A stretch of 64,000 nucleotides of DNA from Pseudomonadota bacterium (GCA_027487515.1 JAIYDL010000007.1:124001-188000); one strand, 5' to 3'. Shown: positions 33,620-43,303, numbered from the stretch's first letter. Program-made: numbers and translations. Notes: generated by a model not told the origin, from the sequence alone.

Positions 33620-34846
33620 ATGGCCAAAATTAAAGTCCAAAACCCTGTCGTCGAGCTCGACGGCGACGAGATGACCCGGATCATCTGGTCGTTCATCAAA
33701 GACAAACTCATTACCCCGTACTTGGACGTCGACATCAAGTACTACGACCTCGGGATGGAGAACCGCGATAAGACCGACGACAAAGTGACCGTCGAGGCCG
33801 CGGAAGCGATCAAGAAGTACAACGTCGGCATCAAGTGCGCCACCATCACTCCCGACGAGAAGCGGGTCGAAGAGTTCAAGCTCAAGCAGATGTGGAAGTC
33901 TCCCAACGGAACGATCCGGAACATCCTCGATGGAACAGTCTTTCGCGAGCCAATCATCATCAAGAATATCCCTCGCCTCGTCCCGGGCTGGACCCAGCCC
34001 ATCGTCATCGGTCGCCATGCCTTCGGCGATCAGTACCGGGCCACGGACACGGTCATTCGCGGGAAAGGGACACTGAAAATGACGTTCACCAGCGAAGACG
34101 GAAAGGTTCAGGAATGGGAAGTCTACAACTTCAAAGGTGATGGTGTCGCCCTCTCCATGTACAACACGGACGAGTCCATCCGTGGGTTTGCGGAGTCCTG
34201 TTTCAACATGGCCCTGGTCAAGGGCTGGCCCCTGTACCTCTCGACGAAAAACACCATCCTCAAAAAGTACGACGGACGCTTCAAAGATGTCTTCGCGGAA
34301 ATCTACGAGAAGGATTACAAGAAGAAGTTCGAGGCCAAAGGCATCAGCTACGAACACCGCCTCATCGATGACATGGTAGCGTCGTGCATGAAGTGGTCCG
34401 GCGGTTACGTCTGGGCGTGCAAGAACTACGACGGCGACGTCCAGTCAGACACCGTTGCCCAAGGCTTCGGATCCCTCGGACTCATGACCTCCGTGCTCCT
34501 GACTCCAGACGGAAAGACGCTCGAGGCCGAAGCGGCCCACGGAACCGTGACCCGGCACTACCGCATGCACCAGCAAGGCAAGCCGACCTCGACCAATCCG
34601 ATCGCCTCGGTCTTCGCCTGGACCCGTGGCCTGGCCCACAGAGGGAAGCTCGACGGGAACAAGGATCTGGTTCACTTCGCTGAGACGCTTGAGGACGTGT
34701 GCATTAAAACCGTCGAAGAGGGCAAGATGACCAAAGACCTCGCGGCCTGTATCCACGGGGAGAAAGTGACCGCGGACAAGTACCTCACGACAGAACAGTT
34801 CCTTGAGGCGATCAACGCCAACCTTCAGAAAAGACTCTCCAAGTAA
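33620..34846 (+). CDS. icd: NADP-dependent isocitrate dehydrogenase, type II
   Basis: TCA-cycle enzyme making 2-oxoglutarate, CO2 and NADPH. The sequence is the dimeric, eukaryote-like type II form: [14 protein letters not shown] at the start, [28 protein letters not shown] (in part), [21 protein letters not shown], and [12 protein letters not shown]. The 408-residue length fits. AGAATTTT precedes ATG 33620, a weak site. A hairpin terminator follows. It appears monocistronic. Confidence 0.96.
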   Translation: MAKIKVQNPVVELDGDEMTRIIWSFIKDKLITPYLDVDIKYYDLGMENRDKTDDKVTVEAAEAIKKYNVGIKCATITPDEKRVEEFKLKQMWKSPNGTIRNILDGTVFREPIIIKNIPRLVPGWTQPIVIGRHAFGDQYRATDTVIRGKGTLKMTFTSEDGKVQEWEVYNFKGDGVALSMYNTDESIRGFAESCFNMALVKGWPLYLSTKNTILKKYDGRFKDVFAEIYEKDYKKKFEAKGISYEHRLIDDMVASCMKWSGGYVWACKNYDGDVQSDTVAQGFGSLGLMTSVLLTPDGKTLEAEAAHGTVTRHYRMHQQGKPTSTNPIASVFAWTRGLAHRGKLDGNKDLVHFAETLEDVCIKTVEEGKMTKDLAACIHGEKVTADKYLTTEQFLEAINANLQKRLSK

Positions 34847-34857
34847 GAATCGACTCC

Positions 34858-34887
34858 ATGTGGGGGCTTAGGCCCTCACATTTTTTT
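34858..34887 (+). terminator. Rho-independent terminator after icd
   Basis: ATGTGGGGGC and GCCCTCACAT form a 10-bp stem with one G-T wobble around TTAG, followed directly by seven T residues, 12 bp after the icd stop. Confidence 0.85.
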
Positions 34888-34901
34888 CCACTCCCACACT
34901 C

Positions 34902-35231
34902 CTAGGTCAGCTTAATCAATCGTCGGATCTCCGGAGCGTCCGGATGCCGGATGTGGAGTAGAAGCAATCTTTCACGGCCCCGCCCGACGCAGGTTCGCAT
35001 CTTGTGGATGGTGAGCCCTTCTTGAGCACACATCCGCTCAATGAGTTGAGTCAGATACCGCTCTGATCCCTCGAAGTGGAGCGAATGAAGCTTGTTCGTG
35101 AGGTACTGATAAAGGATCCGGTCGTCTTCTCGATCCAGAGGAATGATCGAGGTCCCAACCCGTGGGTTAACTGCCCGAAGGATGGGCCTTCGCACAAGTG
35201 AGTACCTTTGAATGAGCTTCAACCAACGCAT
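34902..35231 (-). CDS. Hypothetical basic protein
   Basis: A 109-residue Arg/Leu-rich protein that I do not recognise. ATG 35231 has a CAGGAG site nine bases upstream and is preferred over the longer frame. Features are an amphipathic N-terminus (RWLKLIQRYSLVRR), IIPLDREDDRILYQYLTNKL, and a C-terminus GRGRERLLLLHIRHPD. It is convergent with icd and divergent from ppx. Confidence 0.55.
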   Translation of the reverse strand: MRWLKLIQRYSLVRRPILRAVNPRVGTSIIPLDREDDRILYQYLTNKLHSLHFEGSERYLTQLIERMCAQEGLTIHKMRTCVGRGRERLLLLHIRHPDAPEIRRLIKLT

Positions 35232-35312
35232 GCGACCGACTCCTGAAACTTTATACATTCTTAATAACCGAGCAGTGTGTTTTTTGCCAGACTCTGTGTA
35301 AGATTAACGTCT

Positions 35313-36260
35313 ATGCCCAGCTACATCGCCAAAGTCAGTCAGCTTGAAACCATCGCCGCCGTGGACCTCGGATCGAATGCCCTTCGTGCCGTAATCGCCC
35401 GAAACCACGGGGGGACAGTGGAAATTGTAAAGAGTTTCCGCGAACCCCTAAGGCTCGGGGAAGAGGTTTTTGAAACGGGAGTCATTTCACCGGAGAAGCT
35501 GAAGAAGACTGAGGAAGCCTTCATTCGACTCTTTCACATCTTCGCCGAATTCAACGTCACAAGGATCCGCGCCATGGCAACCTCGGCCATGCGGGACTCG
35601 AAGAACGGACCCATGCTGGCGGCCCGGATCGCCGCGAGCACGGGCATCGAGATCGAAACCATCCAGGGAGAGGAAGAGGCCTCGGTCATCTTCGGGGCCG
35701 TCTCTAACCACGTGTCTCTGAAGAATAAGACGGCCCTCCTCATGGACATCGGCGGCGGGAGCACGGAGCTCATCGTCGTGCGGAACAATCAGATCCTCGC
35801 TGTGGAGAGCTTCAAGGTGGGAACGGTTCGGCTCCTGAAGCTGGCCCAAGAGAGTCTCGAGAAAGAGATCTTATACCAGCTCGGAAAAATGCTGACCTTC
35901 ATTAAGACCCACATCAAAATCAAAGACCTCGACCTGCTGGTCGGAACCGGTGGAAATCTCCGGAGGATTGGGAAGATACGAAAGAAGATTCTCGGGAAGC
36001 CAAGCTCAGAACTTGCCCTCTTCGAAGAGATCAATCACATGGAAGAGGCGATCCTTTCCATGAGCTACGTCGATCGAATCCGAAGGCTCGAACTCGATCA
36101 GAACCGAGCTGACGTGATCCTCCCGGCGATCATGCTCACGCATCACCTCATGCAAGCACTCAAGATAGACAGCATCGCTCTCCCGAAGGTGGGCCTCAAA
36201 GAAGGCATCATCCTCTCCATGCTGCCCGAGGGCCCAACGAAGCTCGTCGTCCGCGACTAG
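35313..36260 (+). CDS. ppx: Ppx/GppA-family exopolyphosphatase or pppGpp phosphatase
   Basis: A 315-residue ASKHA-fold phosphatase. It shows AAVDLGSNALRAVI (phosphate 1), AMATSAMRDSKNG, IQGEEEASVIFGAV, the phosphate-2 motif DIGGGSTEL, and VGTGGNLRRIG. Only the N-terminal catalytic domain pair is present, as in short Ppx proteins; the large C-terminal HD part of E. coli Ppx is absent. ATG 35313 is used rather than the upstream in-frame codon. Convergent neighbours are sixA and ppk, so the region forms a polyphosphate cluster. Ppx versus GppA specificity cannot be settled by eye. Confidence 0.9.
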   Translation: MPSYIAKVSQLETIAAVDLGSNALRAVIARNHGGTVEIVKSFREPLRLGEEVFETGVISPEKLKKTEEAFIRLFHIFAEFNVTRIRAMATSAMRDSKNGPMLAARIAASTGIEIETIQGEEEASVIFGAVSNHVSLKNKTALLMDIGGGSTELIVVRNNQILAVESFKVGTVRLLKLAQESLEKEILYQLGKMLTFIKTHIKIKDLDLLVGTGGNLRRIGKIRKKILGKPSSELALFEEINHMEEAILSMSYVDRIRRLELDQNRADVILPAIMLTHHLMQALKIDSIALPKVGLKEGIILSMLPEGPTKLVVRD

Positions 36261-36270
36261 GCGTCCCCGA

Positions 36271-36768
36271 CTATCCGTCCGCGAGAATCTTAACGATCTT
36301 CGGCGGTAACAGAAGCTCCATCGTAAACCCTTCCCAGAGGCCTCCCTCGAGGACACAGATTCCGCCTTTCTTAATGGTCATGAAATCATGCTCCGGGTGA
36401 AGCGCTAGGAGTGCAGCGATGACCTTGGTTAAGTGCGGGTCATGGCCCACGAAGGCGTAGCACCCGTCGCTCGGAAGAAAGGAGATGTACTCCACCAAGT
36501 GCCGAGGATCATCAAGGATGTCGAGATCTGCCATGAGCTCGAGATCCGCTTCCGGATAGTAGCTCCAGAAGAGTTCGGCGCTCTGAACAGCGCGCGCGAG
36601 CGGCGAGGAGAAGATCACATCGATCGAGGGCTGGAGCTTCTTGTAGGCGCGGATCGTTCGGTCGAGGCGCCGGATCCCGTCCGGTGTGAGTTCGCGCTCG
36701 AAGTCCTTGTCCTGCTCGAAGGAGAAGTGACCTTCGGCGATGCCATGGCGAAGAAAAATGAGTCTCAT
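36271..36768 (-). CDS. sixA: Histidine phosphatase, SixA-like
   Basis: A 165-residue member of the phosphoglycerate-mutase-like histidine phosphatases. The catalytic LRHGIAEG motif opens the protein, the second His appears in FVGHDPHL, and DVIFSSPLARAVQSAE supplies the phosphate-pocket Arg. ATG 36768 directly follows the ppk stop, so the two are one operon. SixA dephosphorylates phospho-histidine proteins in E. coli. Here the polyphosphate context suggests a phosphate-related role. Confidence 0.88.
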   Translation of the reverse strand: MRLIFLRHGIAEGHFSFEQDKDFERELTPDGIRRLDRTIRAYKKLQPSIDVIFSSPLARAVQSAELFWSYYPEADLELMADLDILDDPRHLVEYISFLPSDGCYAFVGHDPHLTKVIAALLALHPEHDFMTIKKGGICVLEGGLWEGFTMELLLPPKIVKILADG

Positions 36769-36769
36769 C

Positions 36770-38893
36770 TTAAAGTGCCTTTTCCCGTTGAATCGTTTTC
36801 TGCATGAGAAGAGCATGGGTGCCGCGCTCCTCCTCACCGTCTTTTGGAGTCCGCTGGGTATACGTCCCGTCCTCATTGAGGTACCAGGCCTGTCGGTTAT
36901 CGTTGAGCAGGATGTCCATGAACTCCCACAATTTCTCTCGGAGTTTGCCGTCGAAGATCGGCGTGATGAGCTCGACACGGTTGTGGAGGTTTCGGTGCAT
37001 CCAGTCCGCGGAGCCGATGAAATATTCTCCGGCCATCGGATCCTCACTCCCGTTGGCGAAGTAGAAGATCCGGGAGTGCTCGAGGAAGCGACCGATGATC
37101 GAAATCACCTGGATGTTTTCCGAGAGTCCCTTGACCCCTGGCTTCAGAGAACAAAAGCCCCGCACGATGAGGGTGATCGGAACCCCCACGCTGCTCGCTT
37201 CGTAGAGCGCCTCGGTGATCACTTCGTCTTCCATGGAGTTCATCTTCGCGATGATCCGGGCAGGTTTCCCCGCCTTCTTGTTCCTGATCTCCTGCTGAAT
37301 CTTTCCCATGAACTGTGACTTCATGTTGATCGGAGCGACCAGAAGGTCAGCGTAGTCAGTCTTCAGGGAGCTTCCCGTGAGATAGTTGAAGACTTCGATG
37401 ACCTCACCGCAGACGCGCCGGTTACAGGTCAGGAGTCCGAGGTCCGTGTAGAGCGTCGAGGTCTGCGAGTGGTAGTTCCCGGTCCCGATGTGGGCGTAGC
37501 TCGTGATCTCACCGTCACTCTCTTGGCGGATGATGAGCGCAGTTTTGGTATGGGTCTTGAGGCCCAGGATCCCGTAGACCACGTGCACTCCCGCGTCCTC
37601 GAGCTTCTGTGCCCAGACGATGTTCCGTTGCTCGTCGAAGCGGGCCTTCAACTCCACGAGGCACACGACCTGCTTTCCTTTCTCGGCGGCCTTGATGAGG
37701 CTCTTGATGAAGGTCGAATGCTCCCCGGTCCGGTACAGCGTCATTTTGATCGTCAGGACATGGGGATCCTCGGCCGCGGCGGAGATGAACTTCTCGACGG
37801 TGCCAGAGAAGCTATCGTAGGGGTGATGGAGAAGAATGTCACCCTGACGGATGAGCTGAAAGATGTTCGTGTTCTCGAAGAAGGTCTTCGGGATGACCGG
37901 CTGCCAGGGCTTAAACTTCAGCGCGGGGATGTCCAGATCGACCACGGGTTTAAGGATTCCAAAATCGATCGGAAAGTCCATCAGGTAGATGTCATCTTCG
38001 ACGATCTCAAGCGAGTCCTTGAGGAAGTTCATGATCGAGGGTTCCGTGTCTTTGTGGATCTCGAGGCGCACGCAGTCCGCAAGGCGCCGCTCTTTGATGC
38101 CTTCTTCAACGAGCACCAGAAGATCCTGGGCCTCATCTTCCCGGTGGTCAACGTCCGCGTTCCTCGAAACTCGGAAGGGAACCGTTTGCTGGATTTCCAT
38201 GCCCGGATAAAGGAGATCGAGGTTCGAGCGAACGAGGGTGACGGTGGTCACGAAGCGGTGCCGCTTCTCCCCATCGGCCTTGGGTAACGGAATGAGACCC
38301 GGGATTACCTCGGGGATCTTAACCCGAGAGAACAGCACTGTCTCGGTGAGCGGATTTCGGAGGATCATCCCGAGCGAGTAGGAAAGGTTTGAGATGAACG
38401 GAAACGGATGCCCAGGATCCACAGAGAGCGGAGTTAACACCGGGAAAACTTTCCGCCGGAAGTAGCCGTTCAGGTAGTCTCGGTCTTCCCCCGGAAGATC
38501 GTCGTAATCGTAGATGTAAATGTCATGCCGTTTGAGCTCCGCGATGAGGCCCAGGTAGATGCTCCGCTGGCGCTCGAGGTCTTCGTTGATGTGGCGGCGG
38601 ATGTTCACCAGCTGATCCTCGGCGGTCTGGCCGTCCACCGAGCGGTGAGTAAAACCGGAAGTGATCAGATGCTTGAGGTACCCCACCCGCTTCATGACGA
38701 ACTCGTCGAGGTTCGAAGAGAAGATGATCAGGAACCGAAGGCGTTCGAGAAGAGGATTCCTCGGATCGGCGGCCTCTTGAAGGACCCGCCGGTTAAAATG
38801 GAGCCAAGAGATATCTCGGTTGAGAAAGTGCGTCGGGTCGACGTTGAAGTTAATTTTTTTGGGCTGGCGGGTAGCACTTCGGCGTTTACGCAT
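36770..38893 (-). CDS. ppk: Polyphosphate kinase (Ppk1)
   Basis: A 707-residue kinase that makes polyphosphate from ATP. Family blocks are FLNRDISWLHFNRRVL near residue 23, NLDEFVMKRVGYLK, HPYDSFSGTVEKFI, the autophosphorylated His region AHIGTGNYHSQT, and RNLHNRVELITPI. Length matches Ppk1. It heads a unit with sixA. The convergent ppx gene encodes the opposing activity, so synthesis and breakdown of polyphosphate are encoded side by side. The basic N-terminus (RKRRSATRQPKK) is unusual and could be a nucleic-acid or membrane-binding tail. Confidence 0.96.
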   Translation of the reverse strand: MRKRRSATRQPKKINFNVDPTHFLNRDISWLHFNRRVLQEAADPRNPLLERLRFLIIFSSNLDEFVMKRVGYLKHLITSGFTHRSVDGQTAEDQLVNIRRHINEDLERQRSIYLGLIAELKRHDIYIYDYDDLPGEDRDYLNGYFRRKVFPVLTPLSVDPGHPFPFISNLSYSLGMILRNPLTETVLFSRVKIPEVIPGLIPLPKADGEKRHRFVTTVTLVRSNLDLLYPGMEIQQTVPFRVSRNADVDHREDEAQDLLVLVEEGIKERRLADCVRLEIHKDTEPSIMNFLKDSLEIVEDDIYLMDFPIDFGILKPVVDLDIPALKFKPWQPVIPKTFFENTNIFQLIRQGDILLHHPYDSFSGTVEKFISAAAEDPHVLTIKMTLYRTGEHSTFIKSLIKAAEKGKQVVCLVELKARFDEQRNIVWAQKLEDAGVHVVYGILGLKTHTKTALIIRQESDGEITSYAHIGTGNYHSQTSTLYTDLGLLTCNRRVCGEVIEVFNYLTGSSLKTDYADLLVAPINMKSQFMGKIQQEIRNKKAGKPARIIAKMNSMEDEVITEALYEASSVGVPITLIVRGFCSLKPGVKGLSENIQVISIIGRFLEHSRIFYFANGSEDPMAGEYFIGSADWMHRNLHNRVELITPIFDGKLREKLWEFMDILLNDNRQAWYLNEDGTYTQRTPKDGEEERGTHALLMQKTIQREKAL

Positions 38894-39245
38894 GACTGGA
38901 TCCCATGTCTAGAGCAACGGCGAACAGATTTGTCGCCGTCAGGGTTTGATAGTGTTCCCATATTTTATAACCGAGAGCCGCGATTTAACAAAGCATCGTT
39001 TGCGCTAGAAGGATTTTAAATGAACGGGAGCACGGACGTGACTAAAGAATAGTCACTCGGGTGCGAAACTGAGGATTTTTTAGTCGGTCTCCACCGGAAA
39101 GGCCGCTCTCGTATTGGTCACAAGAAGGGCCCTAACCCCTTGAATAGAATAAATAAAATGCCGAGAACACTGCGGGGGGCTGAGACCCCGCCGGTTTGGC
39201 ACGTGGCTTGGAGTGATCCCTGTAAGAATTATTTTAGGGGGAAGC
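38894..39245. other. Intergenic region between divergent ppk and the Q-rich gene
   Basis: About 350 bp with no gene. It contains a perfect 7-bp inverted repeat GTGACTA-AAGAA-TAGTCAC (39038-39056), and GCGGGG/CCCCGC near 39172-39191. The former could be an operator of either divergent gene; the latter is a hairpin without a T-run. Confidence 0.45.
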
Positions 39246-40613
39246 ATGAAACACGTTAACCGACATCACTTGGCCATGGCGCCGCTTTTATCGATCCTGG
39301 CCATGTCACCAGCTGTCATGGAAAAAACTTTCAGCGATCGAAGCATTGCTTCCGAGCCCGTGACGGTACCGGTTTCGACCGCCTCCTCAGGGTCAGCATC
39401 CACAGCGCGGAGTGCGCCCGCAAGTAAACCTTCTTCTTCAACGACGAATCCCAGTCCCCCACCGACTCCAGTAGCGGCCGGGAGATCGGCCAGCGTCACG
39501 GTCGCAGCGACGACGGAGGCAGCGAGCACGGTTTCATCCGGCGCCGCCGAAACAGTAAGACCAGCGAAAGCGGCTCGACCCCATCGCCGGATTGAGCAGC
39601 TCGCGGAGAAAGTCGATCGAGAAGCCCTTCAGCGGGACGCGAACCTGACCTTGGAGCAGTTTAAAGAGAAGACCGACGAGTTGAAGGCTAAGCTCATTCT
39701 TGAGCGGCGAGAATTTAAAAAGGACGAGTCGAATAAGGAAGTGGTGGAGGGCCAGCGACGGAAGCTCGAAGGTCTGACTCAAGACCTCCTCGTCGTCGAG
39801 GCCAACCACAAAAAACTGAAAGAAAAAGACCAGATCCCCAAGGTTGACGATGAGGCATCAGTGAAGATCATCGGGGATTCGAAAGATCTCTTGGAGGGTC
39901 TTTTGCAAGACCTGGAGTCCAATGAACTCCTCGTTGATAAAGGCACTCGGAGCAGCGGCAGTCGGGCCAGCACGTCACGGGGCCGGACCGTGGAAATCAC
40001 TCTAAGCCCACCTCGGACCCGTTCCGAAGGGACCCAGAACCGGGACAATGACCGCTCTGAGAAACCGGAGAAGGAAGAGTGTGAAACCGAAGAGCGCAAC
40101 CGCCTCCTCACCCGGCAAGTGGAAGAACTCACTCGGCAGCAAACACAGATCATGCAACAGATGATGAGCATGCAGCAAATGATGATGATGCAACAGCAGC
40201 AGAGTCAGATCGCGCACCTTCAGCAGTACATGTTCAACGGGCCCGGCTTCAACACCAGCCCCTATCAGTACCAACAACCGACCACCGCTGGAAACTGGGT
40301 CTACTACCCTAGTGGATTCCAACCTCAGCAGCCGAACATCTTTGCGCAACCTCAACAGGGGGCCCAGCAGCAGCAAGGTGTTTTTCCGGATCAGATGCAC
40401 CTGCAGATGCAGCCGCAACAACCCGCGCAGATGCAAGGGCAGCAGTGGGGACTTCGACCGGGACCATCTTACGCAGATCCACGGTTCCAGGGGATGCCCA
40501 TACAGACTGGGAACTTCGGAGGAGATGCTCTTAGCTACAACCTCGGATCCCCGGGACCGGTCCAGCAGGCCCCGATGTATGGCCCTCCTGCGCCGATGTT
40601 TCCTCGAGGCTAA
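39246..40613 (+). CDS. Secreted low-complexity Gln/Met-rich protein
   Basis: A 455-residue protein. The N-terminus has a weak signal-like stretch (APLLSILAMSPAVM); the next 90 residues are Ser/Thr/Ala/Pro-rich; the middle (115-290) is a charged coiled coil. A run of Gln and Met follows (QQMMSMQQMMMMQQQQ). The tail (about 310-455) is Gln/Pro/Tyr/Gly-rich and prion-like. ATG 39246 has an AGGGGG site. No known domain is visible. Disorder and coiled coil suggest a scaffold or self-assembling envelope protein, but this is inference. A strong terminator follows. Confidence 0.7.
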   Translation: MKHVNRHHLAMAPLLSILAMSPAVMEKTFSDRSIASEPVTVPVSTASSGSASTARSAPASKPSSSTTNPSPPPTPVAAGRSASVTVAATTEAASTVSSGAAETVRPAKAARPHRRIEQLAEKVDREALQRDANLTLEQFKEKTDELKAKLILERREFKKDESNKEVVEGQRRKLEGLTQDLLVVEANHKKLKEKDQIPKVDDEASVKIIGDSKDLLEGLLQDLESNELLVDKGTRSSGSRASTSRGRTVEITLSPPRTRSEGTQNRDNDRSEKPEKEECETEERNRLLTRQVEELTRQQTQIMQQMMSMQQMMMMQQQQSQIAHLQQYMFNGPGFNTSPYQYQQPTTAGNWVYYPSGFQPQQPNIFAQPQQGAQQQQGVFPDQMHLQMQPQQPAQMQGQQWGLRPGPSYADPRFQGMPIQTGNFGGDALSYNLGSPGPVQQAPMYGPPAPMFPRG

Positions 40614-40629
40614 TCCGACTAAACAACTC

Positions 40630-40664
40630 CGTGGCCCGGAGACATTCCGGGCCACGCTTTTTTA
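40630..40664 (+). terminator. Rho-independent terminator
   Basis: CGTGGCCCGGA pairs with TCCGGGCCACG in an 11-bp stem around a 5-nt loop, followed by CTTTTTT. It ends the transcript of the Gln-rich protein gene. Confidence 0.85.
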
Positions 40665-40725
40665 TAAAGTTAAAACCCCACCATCCGATCAGATCCGCAT
40701 AACTGACCCAACCTGCGGGGATCAA

Positions 40726-40968
40726 GTGAAAGATGTTCAAAAAAAATCCCATGAAAAACTACTGGTCCGAGTCTGCCATAGCTGTATGAAAGTCAACGAA
40801 TCTTGCCAAGAGCTAGAACGTTGCACTCACTGCAACAAGTCCTTTCTCCCTCTGCGTTACTTCGATAAAATTCACAATGATAAAGAGTCAAAGTGGGAAA
40901 ACTACTTCTACCCAACCGAGCTCATCGAAGAAGAGGATCTGATCAAGGGGCTCTTTGTTTTGTGGTGA
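40726..40968 (+). CDS. Small zinc-ribbon-type protein
   Basis: An 80-residue protein from GTG 40726 (GGGG about 8 bases upstream). It has two zinc-knuckle pairs: CHSC and CTHC, with an extra Cys (ESC) between, in CHSCMKVNESC then CTHCNKSFLPLRYF. The remainder is acidic (KWENYFYPTELIEEEDLI). The frame extends far upstream into the Gln-rich gene and the terminator, which is not credible as coding. Function is unknown. It ends 30 bp before recJ. Confidence 0.6.
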   Translation: MKDVQKKSHEKLLVRVCHSCMKVNESCQELERCTHCNKSFLPLRYFDKIHNDKESKWENYFYPTELIEEEDLIKGLFVLW

Positions 40969-40998
40969 AAGCCACTCCCTCTGTGCTAGCTTCAAACG

Positions 40999-42708
40999 AT
41001 GGAAATTACCTCTGCTTCTCACGCCCAGGACCTTCATCCTGTCGTTGTCCGTCTTCTTAAAAAGCGCGGATTTTCTCCCCAGGCCGTCCAAGACATGTTT
41101 TCCTGGAACCTCAAAGATCTACCCGTGCTGACGCAGATGCAGGATCTTTCGAAAGCTTCTGAGCGCATCCTTCGTGCGATCGACGCCGGCGAAAAGATCG
41201 GTGTCTACGGCGACTATGACGTCGATGGCACCACTTCTTGCGCTCTCCTTTGGCACTTCTTTCAAATGCTCGGGGTCACGGTTGAAGTGTTTCAACCGAG
41301 CCGCTTCATCGAGGGCTATGGAGTCCATGACTCGTCCATCGACGCTGCGGTTGAAAAGGCCGTGCGGGTCTTGATCACCGTCGACTGCGGGATCACGAGC
41401 GTCGCGACGGCCGCCTACGCCAAAGGAAAACTCGATCTCATCATCACCGACCATCACACCGACGGGGCACCGGAACTTCCCGAGGCCTTTGCCGTGATCA
41501 ACCCCTCTCGGCGAGACGAACCCGTGGACTCGCCGCTGCGCCCCCTCGCCGGAGTCGGTGTCGCCTTCGCTCTCGCGCTTCAGATCAAGAACGATCTACT
41601 CTCTCGCGGAACTGAAACACCGAGCCTCTACCCGCTCCTTCAATTCGTCGCCATCGGAACCATTTCCGACCTCGCGCGGATGACTCCCCTCAACATCCGC
41701 CTTACCCGTCACGGGCTCAAGCAGATTCCAACCACCACCTATGCGGGGATCCGTGCCTTCTTCCAACCCGAGGACTTGAAGGTCCCGATGATAGCCTCGG
41801 AGAAAATCTCCTTCCACGTGGGCCCGCACATTAACTCCAAAGGACGTCTGGACCATCCGGACCGGGCCCTCCGGCTTCTCCTGGCCCAGACGCCGGCCGA
41901 GTGCCGAGAGCACTACACCCACCTCGAAGTCGCCAACCGAGATCGGCGCCATATTCAGTCCGAGGTCTTCGCCGAGGCGAAGAAGGACGCCATTGAGAAT
42001 CTTAAATCCGATGAGCTCTTGATCAATGTCCTTTATCGTCCCCATTGGCACGAAGGTGTCATTGGCATCGTCGCCTCCAAGCTCGTGGAGACCTTCGAGG
42101 TGCCGGCCATCGTTTTAACCGACGCTGAAGAAGCGGGAGTCATCAAGGGAAGCTGCCGCTCTGCTGGGGAGCTCAATGTGTTCGAACTCCTCGATCAGTG
42201 CCGTGACCTCTTCATTAAATTCGGAGGCCACAAAGCCGCGGCCGGGCTCTCCATGCGGCGGGAGAAGCTGCCAGAGTTCAAGGCGCGGATGGCCTCCCTG
42301 CTCGGAGCTATACCAGCAACCCTCCGGACCAAACTCAACGCCTTCGACGTCGAGATCGGTATCGAAGAAATAAGCGCGGGTCTCCTGAAGGACCTTGAGA
42401 AACTGGAACCTTTTGGCCCTGGGAACGAGCGGCCCGTGTTCCGGATGCGGAACGCAGTCATTCAAAATTACAAGGTCATGAAGGACGCCCATGTCCGCTG
42501 GACCTTCGCCGGAACTGCCACCAAAGTCGCGCTCCAGGGGATCAGTTTTAATTACATCGGGAAGTGGAACGAACTCAACCCCGAGGAACTCTTCGAGCTC
42601 CAGAAACGCTCGGGCCTCACGGTCCAGTTCACCCTTGGGGTCAACCGTTTCAACGGCAACGAAACCATCCAACTCATGGTGGATAAGGTCATCGCAGGCC
42701 AGGTCTAG
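40999..42708 (+). CDS. recJ: Single-stranded-DNA exonuclease RecJ
   Basis: 5'-3' exonuclease of recombination and mismatch repair. The DHH-phosphoesterase motifs are present: VYGDYDVDGTTSCALL (motif I), TVDCGITS (motif II), and ITDHHTDG (the DHH). A DHHA1-like region with FGGHKAAAGLSM follows, and the C-terminal OB-fold-type end includes MRNAVIQNYKVMKDAHVRW. The 569 residues agree with E. coli RecJ. It appears to be a housekeeping gene. Confidence 0.95.
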   Translation: MEITSASHAQDLHPVVVRLLKKRGFSPQAVQDMFSWNLKDLPVLTQMQDLSKASERILRAIDAGEKIGVYGDYDVDGTTSCALLWHFFQMLGVTVEVFQPSRFIEGYGVHDSSIDAAVEKAVRVLITVDCGITSVATAAYAKGKLDLIITDHHTDGAPELPEAFAVINPSRRDEPVDSPLRPLAGVGVAFALALQIKNDLLSRGTETPSLYPLLQFVAIGTISDLARMTPLNIRLTRHGLKQIPTTTYAGIRAFFQPEDLKVPMIASEKISFHVGPHINSKGRLDHPDRALRLLLAQTPAECREHYTHLEVANRDRRHIQSEVFAEAKKDAIENLKSDELLINVLYRPHWHEGVIGIVASKLVETFEVPAIVLTDAEEAGVIKGSCRSAGELNVFELLDQCRDLFIKFGGHKAAAGLSMRREKLPEFKARMASLLGAIPATLRTKLNAFDVEIGIEEISAGLLKDLEKLEPFGPGNERPVFRMRNAVIQNYKVMKDAHVRWTFAGTATKVALQGISFNYIGKWNELNPEELFELQKRSGLTVQFTLGVNRFNGNETIQLMVDKVIAGQV

Positions 42709-42711
42709 GAG

Positions 42712-42736
42712 CGGCCTCCGGAACACCCGGAGGCCG
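42712..42736. terminator. Hairpin between convergent recJ and cyclophilin genes
   Basis: CGGCCTCCGG and CCGGAGGCCG form a perfect 10-bp stem around AACAC. There is no clear T-run on either side, so termination is tentative. It is placed symmetrically for a bidirectional terminator. Confidence 0.55.
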
Positions 42737-42750
42737 TAAGAATATAAATC

Positions 42751-43290
42751 CTAAGAACGTTTGATCTCTACTGCTTCGATCACCACGTCCGTGCGCGGGC
42801 GATCCATCATTCCGGTAGGAACGTCACCGATCTTTTTTACGATGTCTAAACCGCGGACGACTTTCCCGAAGACCGTATGGCGTCCGTCGAGGTGTGGGGT
42901 AGGCCCGAGCGTGATAAAGAACTGAGAGCCGTTCGTTCCAGGGCCAGCGTTGGCCATCGAAAGGGTGCCCTCGTCCGTGTGCCGAAGGTGGGGGCGAAAC
43001 TCGTCTTCGAAGCGGTACCCGGGACCGCCGCGGCCCGAACCTTCAGGGCAGCCTCCCTGGATCATAAAACCTCGGATCACGCGGTGAAAGATGAGGCCGT
43101 TGAAGAAGGGGCCTTCCTTGCTCGTTTTCTGCCGGCCCTCAGCGAGGTTCACAAAATTCCAAACTGTTTCTGGTGCGTCTTTGGCGTAGAGCTCGATCTC
43201 GAACTCTCCGAGTGACGTCTTGAAGACGGCGGCGAGGTTCGCGACGTCTTCTTTGTGGGTAGATTTGTCATTTTTCATCATTCCGAACAT
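42751..43290 (-). CDS. Cyclophilin-type peptidyl-prolyl isomerase
   Basis: A 179-residue cyclophilin without a signal peptide. Signature blocks are FHRVIRGFMIQGGCPEGSG, MANAGPGTNGSQFFITL and HLDGRHTVFGKV, with the active-site Arg in FHRVI. ATG 43290 has a GAAGGAG site and is used rather than the longer frame. It is the last gene of a three-gene unit with two hypotheticals. It probably catalyses proline isomerisation in the cytoplasm. Confidence 0.95.
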   Translation of the reverse strand: MFGMMKNDKSTHKEDVANLAAVFKTSLGEFEIELYAKDAPETVWNFVNLAEGRQKTSKEGPFFNGLIFHRVIRGFMIQGGCPEGSGRGGPGYRFEDEFRPHLRHTDEGTLSMANAGPGTNGSQFFITLGPTPHLDGRHTVFGKVVRGLDIVKKIGDVPTGMMDRPRTDVVIEAVEIKRS

Positions 43291-43303
43291 GGGGAACTCC
43301 TTC

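Noticed and set aside
37469-38287. 272-codon frame opposite ppk
   Set aside because: Antisense shadow; ppk is certain.
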